Shown here: in pieces, positions 1-7,194 of the stretch
Position numbering within the stretch: position 1 is the first letter of the stretch
Layout of the letters: each line of letters opens with the position of its first letter
From: Bacilli bacterium
Lineage (GTDB): Bacteria > Bacillota_I > Bacilli_A > ML615J-28 > CAG-698
Reading direction: 5' to 3'
DNA: 33,693 nt
Assembly: GCA_023228385.1 (NCBI GenBank)
Contig: JALOBF010000004.1
Coordinates: forward strand, 1 to 33,693
Program-made: the position numbers and the translations under genes
Notes under the pieces: generated by a model
The model's database searches: none
The model's input: the letters and a program-made list of their open reading frames with translations, nothing else
What the model was told of the DNA's origin: nothing

Positions 1-660
1 GAATTTGGCGTAAAGTTATTGGAAATATTTCGATTTTATGGATATGATTATCAAAAAGTCTCCGGAGTAATCGTTTCAAGCGTCGTTCCGGAACTTGATT
101 ATGTGTTTGAAACAATGATTGAGAAGTACTTTAATAAAACCCCGCTTTTTGTTGGCCCCGGTATTAAAACCGGAATTAAAATCAAAATTGACAACCCTAA
201 ACAGTTGGGAGCCGATATTTTGGTTGGTATTGTTGGCGGATATTGTAAATATGGGGCTCCTTTACTTGTTATTGATATGGGGACAGCAATTAAATTTTTT
301 TATTTGAATCAAGACAAAGAATTACTCGGGGGTATTATTGCTCCCGGGATTGCTACTTCTTTTTCAAACCTTGTTTCAAAAGCATCAAAACTTGAAGGCG
401 TTAAAATTGATGTCCCCCCCAGTATAATTGGTAAAGATACTGTCACTTCAATTCAAAGTGCAATGATTTATGGAACAGCTTCGATGATAGACGGAATCAT
501 TAGAAAAATAAAAAAAGAAATGAATAACGATAAGATTAAAGTTATTATTACTGGCGGTGAGTCCAAACTTATTGCCCCCTTCCTTGAAGAAAAAGTTATA
601 CATGACGAAAATTTGATTCTTGAGGGTTTGTCGATCATTTACTACAAAAATAATAAATAG
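1..660 (+). CDS. coaX: Type III pantothenate kinase, 5' part missing
   Basis: The reading frame is open from base 1, so the gene begins upstream of the window. About 219 residues remain; the family is usually about 255, so the N-terminal strand with the first phosphate-binding Asp is outside. Visible family features are the V-S-S-V-V-P segment, the G-A-D motif with its catalytic Asp, the second phosphate loop (I-D-M-G-T-A), a G-G-I-I-A-P-G segment, and a late T-G-G-E motif. CoaX phosphorylates pantothenate, the first step of coenzyme A synthesis, in the cytoplasm. One oddity is that the Arg usually following G-A-D is Ile here. A strong hairpin follows the stop directly. Family assignment is confident; the missing start cannot be judged. 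Confidence 0.93.
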   Translation, partial: EFGVKLLEIFRFYGYDYQKVSGVIVSSVVPELDYVFETMIEKYFNKTPLFVGPGIKTGIKIKIDNPKQLGADILVGIVGGYCKYGAPLLVIDMGTAIKFFYLNQDKELLGGIIAPGIATSFSNLVSKASKLEGVKIDVPPSIIGKDTVTSIQSAMIYGTASMIDGIIRKIKKEMNNDKIKVIITGGESKLIAPFLEEKVIHDENLILEGLSIIYYKNNK

Positions 661-665
661 AATGA

Positions 666-704
666 AAACATCACCCTCATCATATAATGATAAGGGTGAT
701 GTTT
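666..704 (+). promoter_or_regulatory. Hairpin burying the ribosome binding site of the next gene, or coaX terminator
   Basis: Bases 666-677 are perfectly complementary to 693-704. After one mismatch (678/692), bases 679-683 pair with 687-691, leaving a three-base loop. The right arm contains the only plausible Shine-Dalgarno sequence (about 692-700) of the gene starting at 705, and the stem ends at the base before that ATG. The tract after the stem is only weakly U-rich, so simple termination is possible but not obvious. A sigma-E-like -10 (CATATAAT) lies at 681-688, in the upper stem and loop, but no good -35 is visible. Confidence 0.6.
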
Positions 705-1043
705 ATGTTAAAAGATAATGGCCCGTTATTGTTTATTAATACGGTTAGCACACATGTTAAAGAAGTACCTCATCAAAAAATATTTGATAGCAGGACGCAA
801 AAAGTTCAAAATATTAAGACAAAATCAAAACTTGGTTTTCTGGAAGAAAGAAAACTAAATAATATTATTGAAATGTACCAAAAAAATCGTCCTGTTCTTT
901 GTAATATTATCTGTGAGGAAAAAGAAATTATCGGCATTCCCTTTAAAAAAAATGATTGTAAACTTTTTATAAAAACAAGTGAAGAAAATATTGAAGAAAT
1001 TTATTTAAACAATATCACCGATATTGTAATTATCAGGTTTTAA
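705..1043 (+). CDS. Small protein, possible CotO-like spore coat protein
   Basis: A protein of 112 residues, lysine- and asparagine-rich in its first half, with no signal peptide or membrane segment. The last 50 or so residues look like a small beta domain (alternating hydrophobic residues, ending I-V-I-I-R-F). This is reminiscent of the C-terminal part of CotO-type coat proteins, but I see no diagnostic motif. Two upstream in-frame ATGs (687, 699) exist. I chose 705 because G-G-G-T-G-A-T lies just upstream at normal spacing. It sits head-on to the CotY/Z gene, and the two stop codons overlap by three bases with no terminator between them. Expression is probably controlled by the hairpin at 666-704. 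The coat assignment rests mostly on the neighbour and is tentative. Confidence 0.4.
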   Translation: MLKDNGPLLFINTVSTHVKEVPHQKIFDSRTQKVQNIKTKSKLGFLEERKLNNIIEMYQKNRPVLCNIICEEKEIIGIPFKKNDCKLFIKTSEENIEEIYLNNITDIVIIRF

Positions 1044-1444
1044 TAAAATTTACATCTTTTTTTACATTCTTCGCAGCAAATCGGCTGGAAACATTGAAGT
1101 CCACATACACAGCAAAGATTAAGAATCACAGTATGATGTGTACAAATCAATTTTGGACCGCATTGTTTTAGGATTCTAAGAGTTACACAATCGCCCCTTA
1201 ATTCCTCGATTCGAAATACGCTTGAAGTCTCGGTTGTTTCTGGGATTTCGACCGTAAAAGCCGATCCGTTGCACAAATAAAAACTAATTGGTCTGGTATT
1301 AAATAGTTTTCTTGTTAACGGACTTTCACAACCTTCGCATTCATCTTCGAGGATAGCTTCTTTTTGCAGTTGGTCGATTTTTAAAACAGTATCATGGATA
1401 CAATTACGGCATGTGGGGAAGGATGAACATCTTTCTCGAGTCAT
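1040..1444 (-). CDS. CotY/CotZ-family cysteine-rich spore coat protein
   Basis: A protein of 134 residues with 17 cysteines (about 13%), clustered at the N-terminus (C-x5-C-x2-C), in the middle, and in a dense C-terminal tail ending C-E-E-C-K-K-R-C. The layout matches the CotY/CotZ family, which builds the disulfide-linked crust and outer coat of Bacillus spores: Cys-rich head, a central R-x-E-x-L...D-C-x-T-L-x-I-L segment and Cys-rich end. Bacillus members are about 150-160 residues, so this one is slightly short. It has a good ribosome binding site (GAGGTGA) seven bases before ATG and a sigma-K-like promoter just upstream, which fits late mother-cell expression. It could be either CotY or CotZ, so I give no symbol. 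Confidence 0.85.
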   Translation of the reverse strand: MTRERCSSFPTCRNCIHDTVLKIDQLQKEAILEDECEGCESPLTRKLFNTRPISFYLCNGSAFTVEIPETTETSSVFRIEELRGDCVTLRILKQCGPKLICTHHTVILNLCCVCGLQCFQPICCEECKKRCKFY

Positions 1445-1465
1445 TTATTCACCTCACTTTCAATA

Positions 1466-1494
1466 TAAGATATGAAAGATAAATAAAAATTGTA
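1466..1494 (-). promoter_or_regulatory. Putative sigma-K promoter of the CotY/Z gene
   Basis: On the minus strand, TACA (1491-1494) is followed after 16 bases by CATATCTTA (1466-1474). The Bacillus sigma-K consensus is mACm, 16 bases, CATAnnnTA, so the -10 matches fully and the -35 matches at three of four positions. The start would fall about 15-20 bases upstream of the ATG, leaving room for the GAGGTGA site. Both position and target gene fit the known sigma-K control of coat genes. Confidence 0.6.
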
Positions 1495-1546
1495 TGGTTG
1501 GATGTCATTTATTATATTAAAATGAAATCAAAGCGAGGGTGTATAA

Positions 1547-1574
1547 AAAAACCGGAATTTTAATTCCGGTTTTT
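1547..1574 (-). terminator. Intrinsic terminator of uppP
   Basis: Bases 1547-1559 pair perfectly with 1562-1574 (13 base pairs, two-base loop; GC core CCGG). Read on the minus strand the stem is followed by a U-rich run. It overlaps the uppP stop codon. On the plus strand it is preceded by A-rich sequence, so it may also act weakly in the other direction. Confidence 0.8.
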
Positions 1575-2415
1575 AAAATATACCGAGAGCAATTAAGAAT
1601 ATAACGATTATAGAAACAATAATACAATAATATCCGAAATATTTAAGATTTTTATTTTTAAGTAGTTTAAAGAAAAGAGAAAGCGCTAAGTAAGTTCCGA
1701 TTAAACTGGCAATAAAAGCCCCGATATATCCAAAAACAAAGACGGAATCACTTATATTTTTTTGTTTTATCAGGTCATACATACCGATGATTGCTGCCCC
1801 GATACTGGCTGGAATATACATCATAAAAGAAAAACGAAAAGCCTTGTCGAGTTTGACTTTGTTACCTACAGCAAATGAAGTGGTAACCCCCGAACGGCTG
1901 ATTCCCGGCAATAAGCCAATAACTTGAGCTCCTCCCATTAATAAACTATCCTTTAATGTTATTTCTTCTCTTTCAGCTAGGGGGGCCATCCGATGAGAAA
2001 ATAAAAGCAAGTTACCGGTAATAAAGAGACAAATGCCGACACATACTATATTAGTGTAATAAACATCAAGTTCGAGTAATTTAATAGTAACGCCGGCAAT
2101 TCCTGCCGGTATGGTAGCAATGACAATATATAATAAGTATAAAAAATCCTTTTTGTTTTCTGCTTTCTTTTTAGTTATGTAGTACCAACTTCCGGCACCG
2201 ATTTGTCCGATTAAACGCCGGTAATAAAAAATAATTGCCAATAATGAAGCAAAATTAGTAATGATTTGGAAATTATTCATATCGTTAGCGGTTAAGATTT
2301 TTCCAAAAACAGAGTTAAGAATAATCATATGACCGCTTGATGAGATTGGCAAGGGCTCAGTAATGCCCTGAACGAGCCCCAGCGCTATATATTTTAAGAA
2401 TTCAATAATTTTCAT
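1573..2415 (-). CDS. uppP: Undecaprenyl-diphosphatase (BacA/UppP family)
   Basis: A protein of 280 residues, a normal length, with about eight hydrophobic membrane segments. Two signature motifs are present: the N-terminal E-P-L-P-I-S-S-S-G-H (family form E-x-L-P-V-S-S-T-G-H), and the mid-protein P-G-I-S-R-S-G-V-T. Both line the active site. The enzyme dephosphorylates undecaprenyl diphosphate at the outer membrane face and so recycles the lipid carrier for peptidoglycan and the polysaccharide made by the locus at the end of this window. It is monocistronic, with its own sigma-A promoter and terminator, and a GAGGTGA ribosome binding site before ATG. The Pro in place of Phe in E-P-L-P is a mild variant. 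Confidence 0.95.
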   Translation of the reverse strand: MKIIEFLKYIALGLVQGITEPLPISSSGHMIILNSVFGKILTANDMNNFQIITNFASLLAIIFYYRRLIGQIGAGSWYYITKKKAENKKDFLYLLYIVIATIPAGIAGVTIKLLELDVYYTNIVCVGICLFITGNLLLFSHRMAPLAEREEITLKDSLLMGGAQVIGLLPGISRSGVTTSFAVGNKVKLDKAFRFSFMMYIPASIGAAIIGMYDLIKQKNISDSVFVFGYIGAFIASLIGTYLALSLFFKLLKNKNLKYFGYYCIIVSIIVIFLIALGIF

Positions 2416-2449
2416 AATTCACCTCATTTACCTCGAAAAACGTACAACA

Positions 2450-2478
2450 ATTATATCACAAACAAAAGAATTTGTAAA
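2450..2478 (-). promoter_or_regulatory. Sigma-A promoter of uppP
   Basis: On the minus strand, TTTACA (2473-2478) is followed after 17 bases by a perfect TATAAT (2450-2455). It lies about 35 bases upstream of the uppP ATG and is back to back with the promoter at 2483-2511. Confidence 0.8.
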
Positions 2479-2482
2479 TGTA

Positions 2483-2511
2483 TTAACAAAATCAATAAAA
2501 AATGTTATAAT
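2483..2511 (+). promoter_or_regulatory. Sigma-A promoter of the EIIB-like/tkt operon
   Basis: TTAACA (2483-2488) is followed after 17 bases by TATAAT (2506-2511), with an extended -10 TG at 2503-2504. The -35 is only four bases from the -35 of the divergent uppP promoter, so both promoters share upstream DNA. Confidence 0.8.
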
Positions 2512-2545
2512 TTTAATAAATAAGTAAAGTAAAGGAGTAATTAAT

Positions 2546-2938
2546 ATGATGTTTTTATTAACAGCCCATACGTGGACAATTATAATATTGGCAATTTGCG
2601 TTTTACCGATTATGGTTTTAATGCTTTATGCGCTTATCATGACCATAAACAAAAGAAGACAGCAAACCCTTGCTCGCAATAAGGAGATTAAAGAGAGCAC
2701 GGATAATACGCAAAAAGAGTTGTTTTACCGTTTGTATGGTGGAGAAGACAATATTGTTAATGTCACAGGAGAATTAAGCCGAATAAGTGTTCAGGTTAAG
2801 GAAATTGATAAGGTACTGGTTGAAGAATTAAAGGAAACGGGGGCCAAAGGCGTTTTATTAGTCAATGATATTGTAAAATGTAGTTTTGGTGATCGGGCCT
2901 CATATATTTATAAATTATTGAATAAGGAAACGAAATAA
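2546..2938 (+). CDS. Membrane-anchored EIIB-like protein lacking the phosphorylated Cys
   Basis: A protein of 130 residues. Residues 9-34 form one hydrophobic segment followed by basic residues, so the rest is probably cytoplasmic. Residues 58-127 align well by eye with the glucose-family PTS EIIB domain: G-G-x-x-N-I at 65-70, then a strand with S-R-I, then L-K-x-x-G-A-K-G-V, and a final V-K-x-x-F-G. In true EIIB domains a Cys at the position of Glu76 accepts the phosphate; here it is Glu, so phosphotransfer is not expected. A sensor or scaffold role is possible but unproven. It is translated from AAAGGAG eight bases before ATG and sits two bases before transketolase, so the two are cotranscribed and a link to sugar metabolism is plausible. 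Confidence 0.7.
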   Translation: MMFLLTAHTWTIIILAICVLPIMVLMLYALIMTINKRRQQTLARNKEIKESTDNTQKELFYRLYGGEDNIVNVTGELSRISVQVKEIDKVLVEELKETGAKGVLLVNDIVKCSFGDRASYIYKLLNKETK

Positions 2939-2940
2939 TA

Positions 2941-4908
2941 GTGGAAAAAAAAGCAATTGCGACATTACGGGTATTAGCGGTAGAACAGATTGACAAAGCC
3001 CAATCAGGTCATCCCGGAATCGCTTTAGGAGCTGCTCCGATTATATATACACTTTATGCAAAAGTAATGAACATTTTCCCCGGCAATGATAATTGGATAA
3101 ATCGTGATCGTTTTGTTTTGGCAGCTGGTCATGGTTCGGCACTTTTATATTCGATATTACATTTAACGGGATTCGGAATTATGATTTCCGATTTAAAAAA
3201 ATTTCGTCAATATGAAAGCATTACGCCAGGACACCCTGAATATCGTATAACTCCCGGTGTCGATACCACCAGTGGCCCTCTTGGGCAAGGTATTCCCATT
3301 GGGGTTGGAATGGCAATGGCGGAAGAATATTTACGGAAACGGTTTAATAAACCCCTGCTTCCTTTGGTCGATCATTATACTTTTGTTTTATGCGGCGATG
3401 GCGACTTACAGGAAGGCGTTACCCAAGAAGCGATGAGTCTTGCCGGTCATTTACGTCTTTCCCGATTAATAGTTCTTTATGATTCAAATGATATTCAACT
3501 TGATGGTACTGTTAAAGATGTCAATACGGAGAATGTCGCTGGTAAATATCAAGCCATGGGTTGGAATTATCTTTATGTATCGGACGGAGAAGATGTTAAT
3601 ACAATTGAAAATGCGATTTTACAATCTAAAATGAGTGATAAACCGACGATAATCGAAGTAAAGACCGTTATCGGATATGGGTCAAGTATGGCGGCTTCAC
3701 ATAAGGCTCATGGTAGCCCGCTACCACATGAAGATGTTCTGAAGATGAGAAAGGCCCTTGGCGGTGATAGTTTTGAGGTTTCGGGAGAAATATATGATTA
3801 TTATCATCGCTTGATAAATGAAAGGAATCAGGCGAATTATCAAAAATGGCATCAGACAAGAGCCGTTTACCAAAAAGAATATCCTGAAGAATTTATGTTA
3901 TTTGAAAAGACGATCAAAGATGAATATGAAATTGATTTTCAAAGTCTAATTTCGCTTGTTGCGGAAGCGAGTAAGGCAACGAGAGAATATGGCGGCACCC
4001 TGATTAATGCTATCGGTAAGATACATTACGGCTTATTCGGGGGTTCAGCTGACCTTTCTTCTTCTACAAAAGTAAAAGGAGTAGACGGAGATTTTTGTGT
4101 TGAGAATCGCTTGGGCCGAAATATATATTTTGGTGTTCGCGAACATGCGATGGCGGCAATTGCAAACGGACTGGCTCTTCACAGTTTGCGTCCGGTTTGC
4201 AGTACGTTTTTTGTCTTTTCTGATTATATGAAACCGGCAATCAGAATGGGAGCATTAATGGGCCTCCCGGTTATTTATGTTTTTACTCATGATTCCATTG
4301 CTGTCGGTGAGGACGGACCCACACATCAACCTATCGAACAGCTTACAATGTTAAGAAGTATACCTAACTTAATAACAATCCGTCCGGCAGACGGTTATGA
4401 GACACTTTATGCAGTAAAAACCGCAATCGAAACCAAAAGCACACCAACAGCGATGGTGCTAACAAGGCAAAATATTCCCAATATTACTAATTTAAAAGCG
4501 GCCGCCGCTTTAAATAAGGGGGCCTATGTTTTAGCGTATGAAAAAAACAAAATAGACGGAATATTAATAGCGTCGGGATCGGAATTGCATCTTGCCCTTC
4601 AGGCAAAAAGTGTTTTATTTAAAAAAGATTATGATGTTAGGGTTGTAAGTATGCCGAGTCTTGAACTTTTTGAAAAACAAAACGAAGATTATAAAAATAA
4701 GGTCTTACCGTTAAAAATAAAAGTTAGAGTAGCGATTGAGATGAGTGAGGGCGCTCATCTGTATCGATATATTGGACCTGAAGGAAAATTGATTAATATT
4801 AATAAATTTGGGTTAAGTGCCCCCGGTGGACAAGCGATAAGTGCATATGGATTTACCGTTGAGAATATAGTTAATACTTTTATTCAAATTACTAATAAAA
4901 AAAGCTAG
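2941..4908 (+). CDS. tkt: Transketolase
   Basis: A protein of 655 residues, full length. The N-terminal domain has G-H-P-G and A-G-H-G-S segments and the thiamine diphosphate/Mg motif G-D-G-D (about residues 152-155) followed by L-Q-E-G. The pyrimidine domain carries the catalytic Glu401 in V-R-E-H-A-M and a D-G-P-T-H-Q-P segment. A C-terminal domain with P-G-G-Q follows. It transfers two-carbon ketol units in the non-oxidative pentose phosphate pathway. The start codon is GTG, placed two bases after the EIIB-like gene with only a weak AAGG site, so translation is probably coupled. A terminator overlaps the stop. rpiB further on belongs to the same pathway but is not linked transcriptionally. 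Confidence 0.97.
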   Translation: MEKKAIATLRVLAVEQIDKAQSGHPGIALGAAPIIYTLYAKVMNIFPGNDNWINRDRFVLAAGHGSALLYSILHLTGFGIMISDLKKFRQYESITPGHPEYRITPGVDTTSGPLGQGIPIGVGMAMAEEYLRKRFNKPLLPLVDHYTFVLCGDGDLQEGVTQEAMSLAGHLRLSRLIVLYDSNDIQLDGTVKDVNTENVAGKYQAMGWNYLYVSDGEDVNTIENAILQSKMSDKPTIIEVKTVIGYGSSMAASHKAHGSPLPHEDVLKMRKALGGDSFEVSGEIYDYYHRLINERNQANYQKWHQTRAVYQKEYPEEFMLFEKTIKDEYEIDFQSLISLVAEASKATREYGGTLINAIGKIHYGLFGGSADLSSSTKVKGVDGDFCVENRLGRNIYFGVREHAMAAIANGLALHSLRPVCSTFFVFSDYMKPAIRMGALMGLPVIYVFTHDSIAVGEDGPTHQPIEQLTMLRSIPNLITIRPADGYETLYAVKTAIETKSTPTAMVLTRQNIPNITNLKAAAALNKGAYVLAYEKNKIDGILIASGSELHLALQAKSVLFKKDYDVRVVSMPSLELFEKQNEDYKNKVLPLKIKVRVAIEMSEGAHLYRYIGPEGKLININKFGLSAPGGQAISAYGFTVENIVNTFIQITNKKS

Positions 4909-4926
4909 CCCACTAGCCTTTTTTAT
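4896..4926. terminator. Bidirectional terminator between tkt and sspI
   Basis: GCTAG (4904-4908) pairs with CTAGC (4913-4917), flanked by an A run on the left and a T run on the right. The symmetric A/T flanks mean it can stop transcription from both converging genes. It overlaps the tkt stop codon and touches the end of sspI. Confidence 0.75.
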
Positions 4927-5132
4927 TAACTTATCTTCTCGGTAATTGTTGTTACAATTTTGTTTTTTTCTTCTTCTCCGATATTTTTCCAGTAAATTTC
5001 AAATAATGCGCCTAAACCGGGAAGAACTTTTTCTTCTTTAATATTCATGGCATCAACAATTGTGCTTTTGATATCATCAAAAGAAGAGTTGTTGAGATTA
5101 TTTTTTACAGCTTGTCTGATGTCAATATTCAT
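4926..5132 (-). CDS. sspI: Small acid-soluble spore protein SspI
   Basis: A protein of 68 residues, close to the usual 70 or so. The family pattern is clear: the N-terminal N-I-R-x-A-V, then T-I-V-D-A, E-E-K-x-L-P-G-L-G, L-F-E-x-x-W and a late E-K-N segment. SspI is a minor small acid-soluble protein made in the forespore of endospore formers; its exact role is not settled. AAGGAG precedes the ATG. It is a single gene with its own candidate sigma-G promoter and shares a terminator with tkt. Its presence is one of three independent signs of sporulation in this window. Confidence 0.93.
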   Translation of the reverse strand: MNIDIRQAVKNNLNNSSFDDIKSTIVDAMNIKEEKVLPGLGALFEIYWKNIGEEEKNKIVTTITEKIS

Positions 5133-5175
5133 TATTTTTCTCCTTTTTTGATTTTTGCTATATTAATTTTCCCCA

Positions 5176-5206
5176 TATAATGGTATACTATACATAATAA
5201 TATTAA
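5176..5206 (-). promoter_or_regulatory. Putative sigma-G promoter of sspI
   Basis: On the minus strand, TTAATA (5201-5206) is followed after 18 bases by CATTATA (5176-5182). The sigma-G consensus is TGAATA, 17-18 bases, CATnnTA, giving five of six matches for the -35 and a full match for the fixed -10 positions. The region is very AT-rich, so a chance match is possible, but the gene class is right. Confidence 0.45.
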
Positions 5207-5218
5207 AAAGGTGATTAT

Positions 5219-6559
5219 GTGAAATTTTTACAGTTAGCAAAAAAATACGAAACAGAATTGATTAATGACTTGAATGGGCTTTTGGCTATCGAAAGTACCC
5301 TAGAAGAGAATCCTGATTCTAAAGATGCACCTTTTGGCGAAGGAATTCGCAAAAGTTTGGATTATGTTTTAGCTTTAGGTGAACGTTATGGTTTTAAAAC
5401 GATGAATATTGATAATGTGGCCGGACATATTGAATATGGTGAAGGCGAAGACATCATCGGAATCTTATGTCATGTTGATGTTGTTCCGGCTGAAGGGGAA
5501 TGGGATTATCCGCCGTTTGCCGGAACGTTTGTTAACGGTAAAATTTACGGTCGGGGTACAGTTGATGATAAGGGACCGACTATTTGCAGTTTATATGCTT
5601 TAAGGATTCTTAAAGATTTAAATATTATGCCAAAAAAGAAAATCCGTTTAATAATCGGTACAGATGAAGAGAGTAAATGGCGCGGAATAACCAGATACTT
5701 TCAAGTTTGTTCAATGCCAGGTTTTGGCTTTTCGCCGGATGCTGATTTTCCATTGATTTATGGGGAGAAAGGGATACTTCATATTGAATTAGTTGATAAC
5801 TGTCAGTCTTTGCTAAGAGTCAAAAGCGGCAGTCGTTATAATGTTGTTCCGGCCCAAGCAATAGCTGATGTTGACTGTTCAATAAAAAAAGAATATTTAG
5901 ATTATCTTGCCAATAATAAAATATCCGGTTATATTGATAATAATACCTTCTTTTTAAAGGGTAAAAGCGCTCATGCGATGGAGCCAGACAACGGTATAAA
6001 TGCTGCTGTTAAAATGTCACAGTTTTTGGTTGGGCATACCGATAATAATTTAATTCGATTCGTCAATGACATTCTAAGCGATTCGCGGCTTAAAAATGCC
6101 GGTTTAGCCTATTCTGATCCGGAAATGAATGATTTAACATGCAATCTCGGTATACTTGAAATTAACGAAAATAAAGGAAAGGCCTGTCTTGATTTTCGTT
6201 ATCCAATCCGTTGGGATAAAGACCAATTCCTTAAGAGATTTCGGGCAACGGCAGCAAATTATCAACTTTGCTTTAATATAACCGCGGACAAGCCGGTTCA
6301 TTATGTAAATAAAGATGATTCTGATATTATGAAACTGCATCAGGCTTATATTAAATATACCGATGATACCCAAACGCCGTTACAGACAATCGGCGGCGGC
6401 ACTTATGCCCGCGCTTTACAAAAAGGCATTGCCTTTGGTATTGCCTTTCCGGGAAGGGAAGAGGTGGCGCATCGGGCAAACGAATATATAGCAATAGATG
6501 ATCTATTAACGGCAACGGCAATTTACACCGAAGCAATATCAAAATTAGGATGTGTTTAA
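5219..6559 (+). CDS. pepV: M20 family dipeptidase, PepV type
   Basis: A protein of 446 residues. The metal-binding H-x-D is His85/Asp87 in C-H-V-D-V-V-P. G-R-G-T-V-D-D-K-G-P supplies the bridging Asp, G-T-D-E-E-S the catalytic Glu pair, and a late R-x-N-E-Y segment resembles the end of the family. A large internal lid domain is present. PepV removes N-terminal residues from dipeptides, completing peptide breakdown in the cytoplasm. The start is GTG at 5219; the ATG two bases earlier is followed at once by a stop codon. The A-A-G-G-T-G-A-T site just upstream supports GTG. It begins a run of overlapping genes that continues to 9313; the stop overlaps the trmB start by one base. Confidence 0.92.
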   Translation: MKFLQLAKKYETELINDLNGLLAIESTLEENPDSKDAPFGEGIRKSLDYVLALGERYGFKTMNIDNVAGHIEYGEGEDIIGILCHVDVVPAEGEWDYPPFAGTFVNGKIYGRGTVDDKGPTICSLYALRILKDLNIMPKKKIRLIIGTDEESKWRGITRYFQVCSMPGFGFSPDADFPLIYGEKGILHIELVDNCQSLLRVKSGSRYNVVPAQAIADVDCSIKKEYLDYLANNKISGYIDNNTFFLKGKSAHAMEPDNGINAAVKMSQFLVGHTDNNLIRFVNDILSDSRLKNAGLAYSDPEMNDLTCNLGILEINENKGKACLDFRYPIRWDKDQFLKRFRATAANYQLCFNITADKPVHYVNKDDSDIMKLHQAYIKYTDDTQTPLQTIGGGTYARALQKGIAFGIAFPGREEVAHRANEYIAIDDLLTATAIYTEAISKLGCV

Positions 6560-7194
6560 TGAGACTGCGTAAAATTAAAGATGCCGAGATTAAGTTACAA
6601 CAATACCCACAATATGTTGTTTTTGATCCGGCTCAGCATTATGGACGGTGGCTTACCTTTTTCAACAATGATTATCCCTTATATTTAGAAATCGGAATGG
6701 GAAAGGGTAAATTCATTATAGAACAAGCCGCCAGAAATCAAGGGGTTAATTTTGTTGGGTGCGAGGTTTATGAAAGCATTACCTTAAGAGCGGTAAGAAA
6801 AATCGCGGATAAGGATATTGGTAATCTTAAAATGATCAATTGTAATGCTCAGGATTTAGACAAAATCTTTGCCGCCGGCGAGGTAAAAAAAATATATTTG
6901 AATTTTAGCGACCCTTGGCCGAAGGCCCGACATGAAAAAAGACGTTTGACCAGTAAGGATTATATGGATATTTATCGCTGTATTTTATGTGATAACGGCG
7001 AAATTGAACTTAAAACTGACAATCCCTGCTTTTTCGAATACAGTTTAATACAGTTTAATAATTATGGATTCCATTTTACTGATGTTAGTCTCGATTTACA
7101 CGGAAGTGATCGGGAGAATATTATTACAACCGAATATGAAGAAAAATTTCTTGAAAACGAGCAAAAAATTTATTACTTAAAGGTGAAAAAATGA
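6559..7194 (+). CDS. trmB: tRNA (guanine-N7-)-methyltransferase
   Basis: A protein of 211 residues. It has the SAM-binding E-I-G-M-G-K-G-K-F motif and the TrmB signature F-S-D-P-W-P-K with H-x-K-R-R-L. It methylates G46 of tRNA. An earlier ATG in frame lies at 6550, but the start at 6559 gives the family's typical M-R-L-R beginning, has an AGGA site at good spacing, and overlaps the pepV stop by a single base, so I chose it. The end overlaps the next gene by four bases (ATGA). Confidence 0.94.
   Translation: MRLRKIKDAEIKLQQYPQYVVFDPAQHYGRWLTFFNNDYPLYLEIGMGKGKFIIEQAARNQGVNFVGCEVYESITLRAVRKIADKDIGNLKMINCNAQDLDKIFAAGEVKKIYLNFSDPWPKARHEKRRLTSKDYMDIYRCILCDNGEIELKTDNPCFFEYSLIQFNNYGFHFTDVSLDLHGSDRENIITTEYEEKFLENEQKIYYLKVKK

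Noticed and set aside
5150..5200. A vegetative promoter for pepV around TATACT at 5184-5189
   Set aside because: No -35 at acceptable distance could be fixed in this very AT-rich stretch, so it is not listed as a feature.
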